Counted from the stretch's first letter, positions 25,485 through 34,988 are shown. The stretch is DNA of 42,935 nt from an uncultured Victivallis sp. (GCA_944389935.1 CALXOE010000030.1:1-42935), one strand, 5' to 3'. Numbers and translations: made by a program. The notes: generated by a model not told the origin, from the sequence alone.

Positions 25485-26510
25485 TTATTTCCTCGCCACG
25501 GGGGCGGTGGATTCGCGTAACACGAGCCTGCCGGGAAGCATTCGGATTTTTTTCCGTCCGGCTTCCGGCTCTTCGAGACGTCTGAGCAGAAGTTCGCCGG
25601 CCTCGACTCCCATCTCGCGCGAGGGAATCTCCACGCAGGTGGCGGGGGGAAACGCATAGCGGGCCAGCGGCGGATTGTTGAACGTAACGAGACTCACATC
25701 CTCCGGCACCCGCATCTTCCGGGCGTGAAGATGGTGACACACCTCCATATACAGCTCGAACGAGTAGGTGACGAAAGCGGTGAAGCCGCGGGCGATCCCC
25801 TCCTCGACCGCCTCTTCCGTCGTCGCGGTGCAGTCTTTCGCACTCTCGAGCACCGGCAGCCCGTTCGTGAGGCAGAAATCGAAATAAGCCGCAGTGCGCC
25901 GGATCACGCTGTAATGCTGCTCCGAAAAACCGATCGGAATCAGCTCCGGATCCCGATAAGGATTCACATAACCGATTTTGCGGTGCCCGAGCTCGTAAAG
26001 GTGTCTGAGCGCGCACTCCATGTTCCCGGTGTCGTCCGCCTGGACCGCGCTGCCGCGGGGACCGGCGACGCCGTTCAGGACCACATAGGGCAGCTCGCTC
26101 TCGTCAAGCTCGCGGATGAGTTCGCTCTTGCGGACGTCCAGCGCAACCGCTCCGGCGACTTTCCACTGCGGCAGTCCGTAAGTCGCGCGCTGTTCAAGGG
26201 GTCGGACGAGATAGTGGACGCTGTATCCTTTCTCGAACAGGCGATTGTTCAGGGCGTCGACGCCGCTGCTGATGTCGGTTTCCAGAGTCGTTTCAAGATA
26301 GTCCGGCAGAAAAATCGCGATCTGCAGATTCTCCTTTTTGCGCATCGCCTGATACATCGGATTCGGCCGGTAATTGCGCTCCGCAACCCGATCCAGAATC
26401 CGCTTGCGCAGTTCCGGCTTCACAGTGAAGTTTTTATGGCAGCCGTTCAGCACGCGGCTGACGGTCGACGTCGATACGCCCAACTCGGCTGCAATCTCTT
26501 TCAAAGTCAT
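25485..26510 (-). CDS. LacI-family transcriptional repressor
   Basis: A 341-residue repressor. The N-terminal helix-turn-helix and hinge are clear (TLKEIAAELGVSTSTVSRVLNG, residues 2-23, then RVAERNYRPN). A periplasmic-binding-protein-like sensor follows, with VQADDTGNMECALRHLYELGHRKIGYV as the typical hinge-strand segment. The ligand is probably a sugar from the polysaccharide cut by the hydrolase downstream, by position only. Two operator-like sites flank its consensus promoter (26541-26553 and 26642-26654), so it very likely represses itself. The pilin-like pseudogene starts 56 bases after its stop, and the hydrolase follows. Confidence 0.92.
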   Translation of the reverse strand: MTLKEIAAELGVSTSTVSRVLNGCHKNFTVKPELRKRILDRVAERNYRPNPMYQAMRKKENLQIAIFLPDYLETTLETDISSGVDALNNRLFEKGYSVHYLVRPLEQRATYGLPQWKVAGAVALDVRKSELIRELDESELPYVVLNGVAGPRGSAVQADDTGNMECALRHLYELGHRKIGYVNPYRDPELIPIGFSEQHYSVIRRTAAYFDFCLTNGLPVLESAKDCTATTEEAVEEGIARGFTAFVTYSFELYMEVCHHLHARKMRVPEDVSLVTFNNPPLARYAFPPATCVEIPSREMGVEAGELLLRRLEEPEAGRKKIRMLPGRLVLRESTAPVARK

Positions 26511-26540
26511 GATCGAAAGTCCTGTTCGTTACGCATTCTA

Positions 26541-26553
26541 GCAAACTGTTTTC
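26541..26553. promoter_or_regulatory. LacI-type operator O1
   Basis: GCAAACTGTTTTC, a near-perfect copy of the palindrome at 26642-26654 (one base differs in the right half). It covers the expected transcription start (about 26555) just downstream of the -10 box, the classic position for repression. Confidence 0.65.
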
Positions 26554-26561
26554 TTTCTTTA

Positions 26562-26590
26562 ATTATGGCTCATTTCTCATTAAATGTCAA
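26562..26590 (-). promoter_or_regulatory. Consensus promoter of the LacI-type gene
   Basis: On the minus strand a perfect TTGACA (26585-26590) is followed after exactly 17 bases by CATAAT (26562-26567). The predicted start at about 26555 gives a leader of about 45 bases to the ATG at 26510. Confidence 0.75.
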
Positions 26591-26641
26591 GAGGTAACCG
26601 GATGAAAAAGCAAAAAAAAAATTTAAAAAATTCCATTTTAC

Positions 26642-26654
26642 GCAAACTGTTTGC
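26642..26654. promoter_or_regulatory. LacI-type operator O2 inside a larger inverted repeat
   Basis: GCAAACTGTTTGC is a perfect palindrome of two 6-base halves around a central T. It is nested with an 11-bp inverted repeat, ATTTTACGCAA (26635-26645) and TTGCGTAAAAT (26660-26670). Its centre is 101 bp from that of O1, close to a whole number of helical turns, which would allow a DNA loop. On the minus strand the outer repeat is followed by T-rich sequence and could also end the coaC transcript. Confidence 0.6.
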
Positions 26655-26734
26655 TAAAATTGCGTAAAATGCAGGAAACCCAATCTTCCGCTAGTGAACG
26701 GGGAGAAAAACGTTGCGGAAAGAGATTCCGGAAT

Positions 26735-27283
26735 TCACTCTGCCGAGCCGAGGGCAAGCCGGATCGTCTCGAAGATCGTGCCGGGTTCGGCCATACGCCC
26801 GACCCCGTCTTCGCCACAGGCGACGCGACCGGATTCGGGTCCGACAAAACGGACTCCGCGCGAACGGAGCACTTCGACGTTCGCCCGGCAGGCCGGGTGC
26901 GCCCACATCTTCGGATTCATCGCGGGAGCCAGCAGCACCGGACCGCCGAACGTCGCGGCGAACGTGGAGAGCGCATCGTCCGCGATGCCGTTCGCATACT
27001 TCGCGAGAAAATTCGCGGTGGCGGGCGCCACGACGAAAAACGCCGCCTCGTCCGCCAGCGCAACGTGCTCCGGACGCCACTCCGGCACCTCCCAGAGCGA
27101 AGTCACCACCGGCCGCTGCGAAAGCGTGCGGAACGTCAGAGGCGTGATGAAACGGGTCGCGTTGTCGGTCATCAGCACCTGTACTTCAAATCCGTTCCGG
27201 CGGAGCATGCTGCACAGTTCCGCCGCCTTGTAGGCGGCGATCCCGCCGGTCACGCCGAGGGTGACAAGATTCGGCTTACGCAT
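26735..27283 (-). CDS. coaC: Phosphopantothenoylcysteine decarboxylase (CoaC flavoprotein)
   Basis: A 182-residue FMN-dependent decarboxylase of coenzyme A synthesis, forming 4'-phosphopantetheine. Marks: GVTGGIAAYKAAELC (flavin phosphate loop), EHVALADEA with the active-site histidine, APATANFLAKYANGIADDALS, and the substrate clamp PAMNPKMW. The length shows only the CoaC half of the usual CoaBC fusion; no CoaB synthetase is in the window. The start at 27283 has GGAGG upstream and overlaps the gmk stop by eight bases; a longer frame to 27322 lacks homology. The gmk-coaC order echoes the common gmk-rpoZ-coaBC cluster, without rpoZ. Confidence 0.92.
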   Translation of the reverse strand: MRKPNLVTLGVTGGIAAYKAAELCSMLRRNGFEVQVLMTDNATRFITPLTFRTLSQRPVVTSLWEVPEWRPEHVALADEAAFFVVAPATANFLAKYANGIADDALSTFAATFGGPVLLAPAMNPKMWAHPACRANVEVLRSRGVRFVGPESGRVACGEDGVGRMAEPGTIFETIRLALGSAE

Positions 27284-27899
27284 CGAACAAATCCTCCGGA
27301 AGCGCGGCCGTGCGCAGCGCAAAACTGCGAAAAAGTCCCGTCATTTCGGCCGCAGCGGTCTCCAGGTCGCCGTTGATGACCAGATAGTCGTAGTTCCTCC
27401 AGAAAGAGAGTTCGCGGCGCGCATTCTCGAGTCGGAGCGTAATCTGCTCTTCGGAGTCGGTCGCGCGCCCGCGCAACCGTTTTTCAAGCGTTTCCACCGA
27501 GGGCGGCCCGATGAAGACGAAAACCGTGCTGCGCTTGAGCTCAGGGTCGGTTTCCGCCGCGCGGCGGATCTGCATTGCCCCCTGCACGTCGATGTCGAGA
27601 ATAACGGAACTGCCGCCGCGAATCCGGCCGAGCACCTCGCTTTTGAGCGTGCCGTAACGGTTCGCAAACACCTGCGCATGCTCGACAAACTCCCCGCGCT
27701 CGACACGACGGCCGAACTCTTCGTGCGAAAGGAAGTAGTAGTGTACACCATTCCGTTCGCCCGTTCTCGGTGCGCGCGTTGTGCAGGAGATGGAAAATTG
27801 AAGTTCCGGCATCGCCTCGCGGACTCTGCCCACCAGCGTCGACTTGCCGACGCCGGAGGGGCCGGAAAGCACGATGATCGTTCCTGTTCTGTCACTCAT
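27276..27899 (-). CDS. gmk: Guanylate kinase
   Basis: A 207-residue GMP kinase that converts GMP to GDP with ATP. The P-loop is LSGPSGVGKST (about residues 11-21), the GMP-binding region is SCTTRAPRTGERNGVHYYFLS, and ILDIDVQGA and FIGPPS follow. The start at 27899 has a clear AGGAGA site; the frame continues upstream through the overlapping cysteine-cluster gene but without homology. It overlaps that gene by four bases (ATGA) and coaC by eight, a tight three-gene operon. Confidence 0.97.
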   Translation of the reverse strand: MSDRTGTIIVLSGPSGVGKSTLVGRVREAMPELQFSISCTTRAPRTGERNGVHYYFLSHEEFGRRVERGEFVEHAQVFANRYGTLKSEVLGRIRGGSSVILDIDVQGAMQIRRAAETDPELKRSTVFVFIGPPSVETLEKRLRGRATDSEEQITLRLENARRELSFWRNYDYLVINGDLETAAAEMTGLFRSFALRTAALPEDLFDA

Positions 27900-28249
27900 T
27901 GCCGATCTCCTGTGTTCCTCTTTACTCGTTTTGCGCCGGCGCACTCCAGTTCCCAGCCGGGAAAATTCCATTTTTGCGGAAACGTTCCGCACTGAAAGGG
28001 CTTGACCGGATGAATCCGGCACCGGCTTCCGCCCTCCTCATCCTCTTCGAGGAAAATGCAGCTGCCGTCCGGCTTCTCAACCAGGGTGAGCCCCTGCCGG
28101 TCCGGCATCAGGGCCGTGTAACGTTCGATGAACTCCGACTCATCCATCTCCAGGAATGCGGCGATGGCGTCGATTTCAGAGCCGCTGACTTTCACGCAGC
28201 CGGGCCAGCGACAGCAGTTTCCGCAGCGAACGCATTCAAAATCTCTCAT
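27896..28249 (-). CDS. YkgJ-type cysteine-cluster protein
   Basis: A 117-residue protein of the YkgJ/Fli(B)-like cysteine-cluster family thought to bind zinc or iron. The N-terminal CVRCGNCC gives C6, C9, C12 and C13, and the C-terminal half has CRIHPVKPFQCGTFP with the remaining ligands. Relatives are often called zinc/iron-chelating proteins; the reaction is not established. It is first in the operon with gmk and coaC, sharing a four-base overlap with gmk. A terminator for the gene upstream lies immediately before it (28259-28290), so its own promoter must be very close or readthrough is used. Confidence 0.85.
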   Translation of the reverse strand: MRDFECVRCGNCCRWPGCVKVSGSEIDAIAAFLEMDESEFIERYTALMPDRQGLTLVEKPDGSCIFLEEDEEGGSRCRIHPVKPFQCGTFPQKWNFPGWELECAGAKRVKRNTGDRQ

Positions 28250-28258
28250 ATTCCGCTG

Positions 28259-28290
28259 AAAAAAGGCGGGGACGCAATCGCCGCCCCGCC
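28259..28290 (-). terminator. Rho-independent terminator
   Basis: On the minus strand GGCGGGG (28284-28290) pairs with CCCCGCC (28265-28271), followed directly by TTTTTT (28259-28264). It ends the transcript of the secreted protein gene at 28317. Confidence 0.85.
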
Positions 28291-28316
28291 CCCTTTGTTC
28301 TCCGGTTCTCCGGAAA

Positions 28317-28877
28317 TCACCAGGTGAAATCGTCGAAAATCAGATCGTCCCCTTTCAGGTCGTAGAAGAAGATCCCCGTGATGAAGTCGGCGATGTCGAC
28401 CGGATGAATGTAGAGGTCGCCGATGACGATCCCCCCGAGAGAGCCGCCGATCGCCCAGTAGTCGCGGCTGCCGTTGCGGTAGACGGGATTGAACGGTTCG
28501 GGAAATCCGGTGCGGTTCTCGGTGTATTTGTTCACGAGCGCCGTACTGCTGGTGACGCCGAGATTCTCCTCGCCGATGGAGACGAACTCCCAGTACCAGC
28601 CGTCTTCGATGCCGAGCCCGTACTGGCGGTTGTACGCTTTGTAGATCTTCCCGCAGGTGCCGACGCGGCCGCCGCCCCAGATGGCGGAAGTGGCCTGAAG
28701 CCGCGCTTCAAGCACAGGCCCGATGCCGACATTCACCGTGAACGTATCGAGAGCGTCCATCACGAGGTTCGCCGGATAAAGCACGATTTTCTCAAGAATG
28801 CGGTTGGTATCCGCTTTCGCCGCTCCGCCGGCGAACAGCAGGCCGGCGATGCCGACGATCATCAGAAATTTCTTCAT
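28317..28877 (-). CDS. Secreted protein of unknown function
   Basis: A 186-residue protein that I do not recognise as a named family. A clear signal peptide (MKKFLMIVGIAGLLFAGGAAKA, cut near residue 22) shows export. The mature part is rich in glycine and aromatic residues (VLYPANLVMDALDTF; AIWGGGRVGTCGKIYKAYNRQ; GLGIEDGWYWEF) and ends in the acidic aromatic FDDFTW. The alternating pattern could be a small outer-membrane or periplasmic beta protein, but this is only impression. The ribosome binding site AGGAG lies before the ATG, and a strong terminator follows. It is 40 bases downstream of the small membrane protein gene on the same strand. Confidence 0.75.
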   Translation of the reverse strand: MKKFLMIVGIAGLLFAGGAAKADTNRILEKIVLYPANLVMDALDTFTVNVGIGPVLEARLQATSAIWGGGRVGTCGKIYKAYNRQYGLGIEDGWYWEFVSIGEENLGVTSSTALVNKYTENRTGFPEPFNPVYRNGSRDYWAIGGSLGGIVIGDLYIHPVDIADFITGIFFYDLKGDDLIFDDFTW

Positions 28878-28917
28878 CTTGTTGCTCCTGAAAAGTTTGA
28901 CTCAGCGTCACAAATCT

Positions 28918-29298
28918 TTATTTCATCAATTCGGGGAAGCGCGGTCCGCTCTGCCGCTGCGGCGCGGTGAACGGCGGCGGCTCGGGCGGCTGCGGGGAGG
29001 CCGCGGCCGGACCGGGCAGCGGCTCCTCGATGATCTCGAAGTCACCGGTCATCTCCGCTTTCTTCAGGTCGAGCCCCTCGACCGTGAGACGGGTGATCCG
29101 CCTCTGTTCGATCAGAATCTCGGCCAGCGTGGTCTGCATCTTCTTGATCTGTCCGGCCAGGCCGATGAGATCCTCGTCGAAATCGCGGCGCTCCTGTTCA
29201 AACTTCGCCAGAAAGCGGGTGAGCTGCACCAGCACGAGAATCAAGGCCGCCAGAAACAGCACGGCGATGATGACTGCAAAAAGCATTTCGGGTTGCAT
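28918..29298 (-). CDS. Single-pass membrane protein with coiled coil and proline-rich tail
   Basis: A 126-residue protein without a recognised family. Residues about 5-30 form one transmembrane helix. Residues about 30-75 are charged and heptad-like (FLAKFEQERRDFDEDLIGLA...), likely a coiled coil. The tail from about 90 is proline- and alanine-rich (SPQPPEPPPFTAPQ) and probably unstructured. The topology suggests a membrane-anchored scaffold. The ribosome binding site GGAG lies 15 bases before the ATG. It may share a transcript with the secreted protein downstream. Confidence 0.7.
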   Translation of the reverse strand: MQPEMLFAVIIAVLFLAALILVLVQLTRFLAKFEQERRDFDEDLIGLAGQIKKMQTTLAEILIEQRRITRLTVEGLDLKKAEMTGDFEIIEEPLPGPAAASPQPPEPPPFTAPQRQSGPRFPELMK

Positions 29299-29383
29299 AA
29301 ATGATCCGTCTCCGCCTATCGATGAAAATTACGTTGTACTTCCTGATCCTGTTAAGAATAATATATTGCAATTCTCCCGGCTG

Positions 29384-29863
29384 TCAATGCTCCGGCGGCA
29401 AATTTCTCAAACATTCCTCGATTTTCCGCCCCGTGTCGGGGAAGCGGGCCTCCGGAATCAGTTCCGCGAGCGGTTCGAGCACGAACCGCCGCTGTTGCGC
29501 GCGGGGGTGCGGCAGCGTGAGTTCCGGGGTGTTTCGGACCTCATCGCCGAAGAGAATCAAATCGAGGTCGAGCGTCCGCGACTCCCGGCTCGAGTGGTCT
29601 GCGGGTCGCCCCGCCTCTTGTTCGAGTTTCCGGCACAGACGCAGCAGTTCGAGCGCGTTTCCCGGCCAGATGCCGGTCAGCGCCGCGTCGGAAAAATCGG
29701 GTGTGCCCGGCACGCAGTCGACCGGCGCGCTGCGGTAAATGCGGCTCATTTTGAGTTCCCCGCATCCGGCGGCGGCGAGTTTTTTCACCGCTTCACGAAA
29801 GATTTCGGCGGAATTCCCGAGATTTCCGCCGAGCATGATTGCAAATTTTGTAGATTTTACCAT
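29384..29863 (-). CDS. folK: 2-amino-4-hydroxy-6-hydroxymethyldihydropteridine pyrophosphokinase
   Basis: A 159-residue folate-pathway enzyme transferring pyrophosphate from ATP to the pterin. Marks: LGGNLGNSAEIFREA near the N-terminus, SRIYRSAPVD, and the magnesium-binding SRTLDLDLILFGD, then LPHPRAQQRRFVLEPLAEL. The start at 29863 (MVKSTKF) is preferred; a frame to 29893 would run into the AT-rich promoter region shared with fmt. Divergent from fmt. No folP or folB is nearby, so the gene stands alone. Confidence 0.93.
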   Translation of the reverse strand: MVKSTKFAIMLGGNLGNSAEIFREAVKKLAAAGCGELKMSRIYRSAPVDCVPGTPDFSDAALTGIWPGNALELLRLCRKLEQEAGRPADHSSRESRTLDLDLILFGDEVRNTPELTLPHPRAQQRRFVLEPLAELIPEARFPDTGRKIEECLRNLPPEH

Positions 29864-29900
29864 TTTGCCAGTAGCCTTTTCCGAATATTGCATTTATATT

Positions 29901-29906
29901 TATAAT
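29901..29906 (+). promoter_or_regulatory. -10 element of the fmt operon
   Basis: A consensus TATAAT lies 34 bases before the fmt start codon, in an AT-rich stretch between fmt and the divergent folK. The -35 region 17-18 bases upstream (TTTTCC) is a poor match, so an activator or a non-standard sigma preference is possible. Confidence 0.45.
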
Positions 29907-29940
29907 CGCATGGGATTTGTTTTTTTGCAATAGAGAATTT

Positions 29941-30897
29941 ATGACAAACAGGCCGAAAATTTATTTTCTGGGATCCGGCGTCATCGCCTGCCCGGTATTG
30001 AAAGCGATCGCCTCCTCGCCGGAACTCGAACTGGTCGGCGTCGGCACACAGCTCGACCGGCCGGCCGGGCGCAGCCGGCGGCCGACTCCGACGCCGGTCG
30101 CCTCCGCCGCGGCCGAGATCGGGATCGAGGCGGAACGCATCGCCTCGGTCAATGCACCGGAGTATCTGGATGGCCTGAGACGGAAACAACCTGATATCGT
30201 CCTGGTCATCTCATTCGGCCAGCTGCTGCGTGCGGAACTTCTGTCGCTGCCGGCGGCGGGATGTGTCAACATCCATGCGTCACTGTTGCCGCGGTATCGC
30301 GGCGCGTCACCGATCACGCAGTGCATCCTGAACCGGGACTCCGAGACGGGAGTCTGCTTCATGGCCATGGAACGCGGCCTCGACACGGGAGCGGTCTACC
30401 AGACGATCACGCTGCCGCTCGACCACACCGAGTATGCAGGCGAACTGGAGTTCAAGCTCGGCCGCATCGCAGCGGAAGCCGCTCCCGGAATTCTCTGCAG
30501 CATCTGCCGCGGCGAACTGCGCCCCGAGCCGCAGGATCCCGTCAGCGCGACGGTCTGTACGAAAATCCGCAAATCGGACGGACGGATCCGCTGGACCGGA
30601 TTCTGCCAGGAGATCGAGGCGATGGTGCGTGCATACTGCCCCTGGCCCGGCGCATTCAGCATGGTCCGAACCGCAAAGGGGGAGGAGTCAATCACACTGC
30701 TGCGGGTCGCGATGCGTCGCGATCTCGCCGGCCGCCCCGGTGAAGTGCTTCAGGCGGACAAATATGGTCTCGTCGTCGCCTGCGGACACGGCGCAATCGA
30801 GATTTTCGAGCTGGCGCCCCCGGGGCGGCGCAGCATGTCCGCAACCGCCTGGCTCAACGGGCTGCGCGGAGAGATTCCCGAATTCCTGCCGCGGTAA
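29941..30897 (+). CDS. fmt: Methionyl-tRNA formyltransferase
   Basis: A 318-residue enzyme that formylates initiator methionyl-tRNA with 10-formyltetrahydrofolate. The catalytic triad is intact: N110 and H112 in VNIHASLLPRYRGASPI, and D148 in GLDTG. The C-terminal OB-like domain from about residue 205 is also present. The substitution HASLLPRYRGAS for the commoner HPSLLPRYRGAA is minor. The start at 29941 (MTNRPKIYFLGSG) fits the family; an ATG at 29917 is close to the predicted transcription start. It begins an operon with RNase E/G (45-base gap) and the sigma-54 regulator. No def gene is adjacent, unlike many genomes. Confidence 0.95.
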   Translation: MTNRPKIYFLGSGVIACPVLKAIASSPELELVGVGTQLDRPAGRSRRPTPTPVASAAAEIGIEAERIASVNAPEYLDGLRRKQPDIVLVISFGQLLRAELLSLPAAGCVNIHASLLPRYRGASPITQCILNRDSETGVCFMAMERGLDTGAVYQTITLPLDHTEYAGELEFKLGRIAAEAAPGILCSICRGELRPEPQDPVSATVCTKIRKSDGRIRWTGFCQEIEAMVRAYCPWPGAFSMVRTAKGEESITLLRVAMRRDLAGRPGEVLQADKYGLVVACGHGAIEIFELAPPGRRSMSATAWLNGLRGEIPEFLPR

Positions 30898-30942
30898 CAC
30901 GCCGCGGATGAAGAACAATTTTTTTACGATGGAACAAAAAAC

Positions 30943-32592
30943 ATGGAAAAAAGCGGCAAGCAGATGATTCTGAACTGCGAGAAGCTGGAACGTCGTTTCG
31001 CGATGCTGAACGACGGCCGTCTCGAGGAGTATCAGATCGAACGTGAAGATTCCGGCCCGAAGGTCGGAAACATTTATCTCGGCAGAATCATCAACCTCGA
31101 ACCCTCGCTTCAGGCGGCGTTCATCGACATCGGCGCGGAAAAGAACGCGTTTCTGCACTACCACGAAATGCTCCCCGGCGGTGACGAGCTGCTCGAGAAA
31201 CGGATCAGCGAAGAGGAGGCCGAGGAGGCCGAAGAGGCTGCGGCCCGCAACACCGGCGTCGACGCCCCCATCGCCGCAAAACGCCGCAAACGCCAGGAGG
31301 CCCATCCCGGCAGCCGGGCTCTCTCCGAGGCGCTCCGCCGCAAGAAAAAGCTGACCGTGGCGGACATTCCGGAATTCTTCAAGCCCGGCATGGAGCTGCT
31401 CGTGCAGGTCGTGAAGTCCCCGATCGGGACGAAAGGGGCGCGGGTCACGACGAACATGTCGATCCCCGGACGCTATCTCGTGCTCATGCCGTACAGCGAA
31501 CACATCGGGCTCTCGACCCGCATCGAGGGGGCGCAGGAGCGCGACAGGCTGCGCAAAATCCTCTCCTCGCTCGAACTTCCCGAGGGGATGGGGCTCATCT
31601 GCCGCACGGCCGGAGAGGGAAGAAAAGCGGCGTTTTTCAAGCGCGACCTCGATCTGCTGCTCGACTACTGGCGCAAGATCGAACATGCGATGGAGACGCA
31701 GAAAGCTCCGGCGGAGGTTTTCACCGAGCCGAACCTCGTCGCGCGCACAATCCGCGACTTCATGACCGACGAAATCGGCGGAATCGTCGTCGACGACAAG
31801 ACTGCATGCAAACAGATCGCCGACACGCTCCGCCGGATCGGCGGCGCGAAGATGGCCGGGAAAGTCACACTCTACAACTCCCCGAAACCGATCTTCGACC
31901 AGTACAAGATCAACGACCAGCTGCGCGAGGTCTACCAGCGCGAGGTGCGGCTGCCCGGAGGCGGATACATCTGCATCGACGAGACCGAGGCGCTGATTGC
32001 GATCGACGTGAATTCCGGACGCGGCCGCAAGGGAACCGACCAGCCGGAGTTCATTCTCAAGACGAATCTCGAGGCCGCCGCGGAGATCGCGCGACAGCTC
32101 CGGCTGCGCAACATCGGCGGACTGGTCGTGCTCGATTTCATCGATATGAAGAGCGCGAAAGACCGTGACGAAGTGCTGCGCACCATGAAGAAACTCGTCA
32201 AAGACGACCGCGCCAAGACGAAAGTCCTGCCGATCTCGAAACTCGGCTTGATGGAGATGACCCGGCAGCGCGAACACGAGAGCATTCTCGACCAGGTCTA
32301 CAATCCCTGTCCCTACTGTTCCGGGACGGGACGGGTCAAATCGCCGCTTACGATGAGCGTTGAAATTCAGCGGCGGCTCAACTCCGTCCTGCGCGAAAAG
32401 CGTTACAAAGACGTTCCGGTGCGGGTCATCATGCACCCGGACGTGCTCGCGCGGCTTCGCAACGAGGACGCGAAGCTGCTGACCGACATCGAGGAGAAAT
32501 ACGACCATGTTTTGAGTTTCCGCGCCGATCCGCTGCTTCACTACGAGGAGTTCCGGCTGGTCGATCCCGACACCGGGGCGGATCTTCTGTAG
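30943..32592 (+). CDS. rng: Ribonuclease E/G family endoribonuclease
   Basis: A 549-residue endoribonuclease for rRNA maturation and mRNA decay. An S1 domain begins at about residue 36 (VGNIYLGRIINLEPSLQAAF). A charged insert (about residues 80-135, glutamate then lysine/arginine rich) lies within it. The catalytic aspartates are D355 in AIDVNSGRG and D398 in VVLDFIDM. The zinc-link motif is CPYC (C456, C459). There is no long RNase E-type degradosome scaffold at the C-terminus, so it is RNase G-like in size. The first ATG at 30943 is used; an alternative at 30964 (MILNCEK) is possible. The sigma-54 regulator starts 13 bases after the stop. Confidence 0.93.
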   Translation: MEKSGKQMILNCEKLERRFAMLNDGRLEEYQIEREDSGPKVGNIYLGRIINLEPSLQAAFIDIGAEKNAFLHYHEMLPGGDELLEKRISEEEAEEAEEAAARNTGVDAPIAAKRRKRQEAHPGSRALSEALRRKKKLTVADIPEFFKPGMELLVQVVKSPIGTKGARVTTNMSIPGRYLVLMPYSEHIGLSTRIEGAQERDRLRKILSSLELPEGMGLICRTAGEGRKAAFFKRDLDLLLDYWRKIEHAMETQKAPAEVFTEPNLVARTIRDFMTDEIGGIVVDDKTACKQIADTLRRIGGAKMAGKVTLYNSPKPIFDQYKINDQLREVYQREVRLPGGGYICIDETEALIAIDVNSGRGRKGTDQPEFILKTNLEAAAEIARQLRLRNIGGLVVLDFIDMKSAKDRDEVLRTMKKLVKDDRAKTKVLPISKLGLMEMTRQREHESILDQVYNPCPYCSGTGRVKSPLTMSVEIQRRLNSVLREKRYKDVPVRVIMHPDVLARLRNEDAKLLTDIEEKYDHVLSFRADPLLHYEEFRLVDPDTGADLL

Positions 32593-32605
32593 GGCGAGGC
32601 GGCGG

Positions 32606-34039
<1,434 letters not shown>

Positions 34040-34065
34040 CGGTCTGACTTTGTGATTTCCGGCGC

Positions 34066-34094
34066 TTGAAATTTTCCGGCTCCGGGAGTAAATT
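34066..34094 (+). promoter_or_regulatory. Promoter of yebC
   Basis: TTGAAA (34066-34071) and TAAATT (34089-34094) are separated by 17 bases, 40 bases before the yebC start. A reasonable sigma-70 type match. Confidence 0.5.
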
Positions 34095-34134
34095 AATAGA
34101 ATTATGTTCAATACCCAACCGATTGGAGTCAAAA

Positions 34135-34890
34135 ATGTCCGGGCACAGTAAATGGGCGAATATCAAGCACAAGAAGGAAGCCGCCGATAAGGTGAAAGGC
34201 AAGGCGTTCTCCCGCATTGCCAAGGAGATCATGGTTGCCGCGAAGATGGGGGGGTCCGACCCTGACGGGAATCCGCGGCTGCGTTCCGCACTGGTCGCCG
34301 CGAAAGCGGTCAACATGCCGAACGTGAATATCGAACGCGCGATCAAGAAGGGCGCGGGCGAACTCGGCGACGTGGTCTACGAGGAGATCGTCTACGAGGG
34401 GTACGCTGCCGGCGGCGTGGCGGTCATCGTCGAGTGCCTGACCGACAACCGGAATCGTTCGATCAGCGACGTCCGCATGGTGTTCGACCGCAACGGCGGG
34501 AATATGGCCGGGTCGGGCGCGGTCGCGCGCATGTTCAAGCGGCAGGCGCACTTCACGATCACGGGCGAATGGGCCGATGAAGAAAAACTCATGGATCTGG
34601 TTCTCGATGCGGGCGCGAACGATCTGACGGTCGAAGACGGCGTGGCCGAGGTGTGGGCCGATCCCGAAAACTTTGAAACGCTGGTGAAGCTCTTTGAAGA
34701 AAAGGGAATCCCGACCGAGGAGGCCGAGGTGATCCGCAAGCCGGAAATGGTGACCGAAGTGACCGACGTCTCCATCGCGCGGCAGGTGATGCGTCTCGTG
34801 GAACGCATGGAAGAACTTGACGACGTTCAGCAGGTGACGGCGAACTACGAAATTTCCGATGCAATCGCCGATCAGCTCGAAGAGGAGTGA
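34135..34890 (+). CDS. yebC: YebC/PmpR-family protein
   Basis: A 251-residue protein of the YebC/TACO1 family. Family members act as transcriptional regulators in some species and as helpers of translation at proline-rich stalls in others. The N-terminus MSGHSKWANIKHKKEAAD is diagnostic, followed by NPRLRSALVAAKAVNMPN and VECLTDNRNRS. The start at 34135 has GGAG nearby and a promoter upstream; earlier in-frame codons lack homology. It lies upstream of ruvC, as in many bacteria, but here a strong terminator stands between the two. Confidence 0.95.
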   Translation: MSGHSKWANIKHKKEAADKVKGKAFSRIAKEIMVAAKMGGSDPDGNPRLRSALVAAKAVNMPNVNIERAIKKGAGELGDVVYEEIVYEGYAAGGVAVIVECLTDNRNRSISDVRMVFDRNGGNMAGSGAVARMFKRQAHFTITGEWADEEKLMDLVLDAGANDLTVEDGVAEVWADPENFETLVKLFEEKGIPTEEAEVIRKPEMVTEVTDVSIARQVMRLVERMEELDDVQQVTANYEISDAIADQLEEE

Positions 34891-34915
34891 GGGATTTTTC
34901 CCATAACGATTCACG

Positions 34916-34956
34916 GGGCGGCTCCGGGAGCGAATTCCGGCGGGCCGCCCTTTTTT
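34916..34956 (+). terminator. Strong rho-independent terminator between yebC and ruvC
   Basis: GGGCGGC (34916-34922) pairs with GCCGCCC (34944-34950), with further inner pairing of CCGG bases, and is followed by TTTTTT (34951-34956). It lies only 32 bases before the ruvC start. Confidence 0.85.
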
Positions 34957-34988
34957 CATGGCGAACAGGGAAGTCGGAGGAGAGAAAC

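Noticed and set aside
26690..26734. Weak inverted repeat (TTCCGC / GCGGAA) after coaC
   Set aside because: Only six paired bases with a long loop and no T tract, so not called as a terminator.
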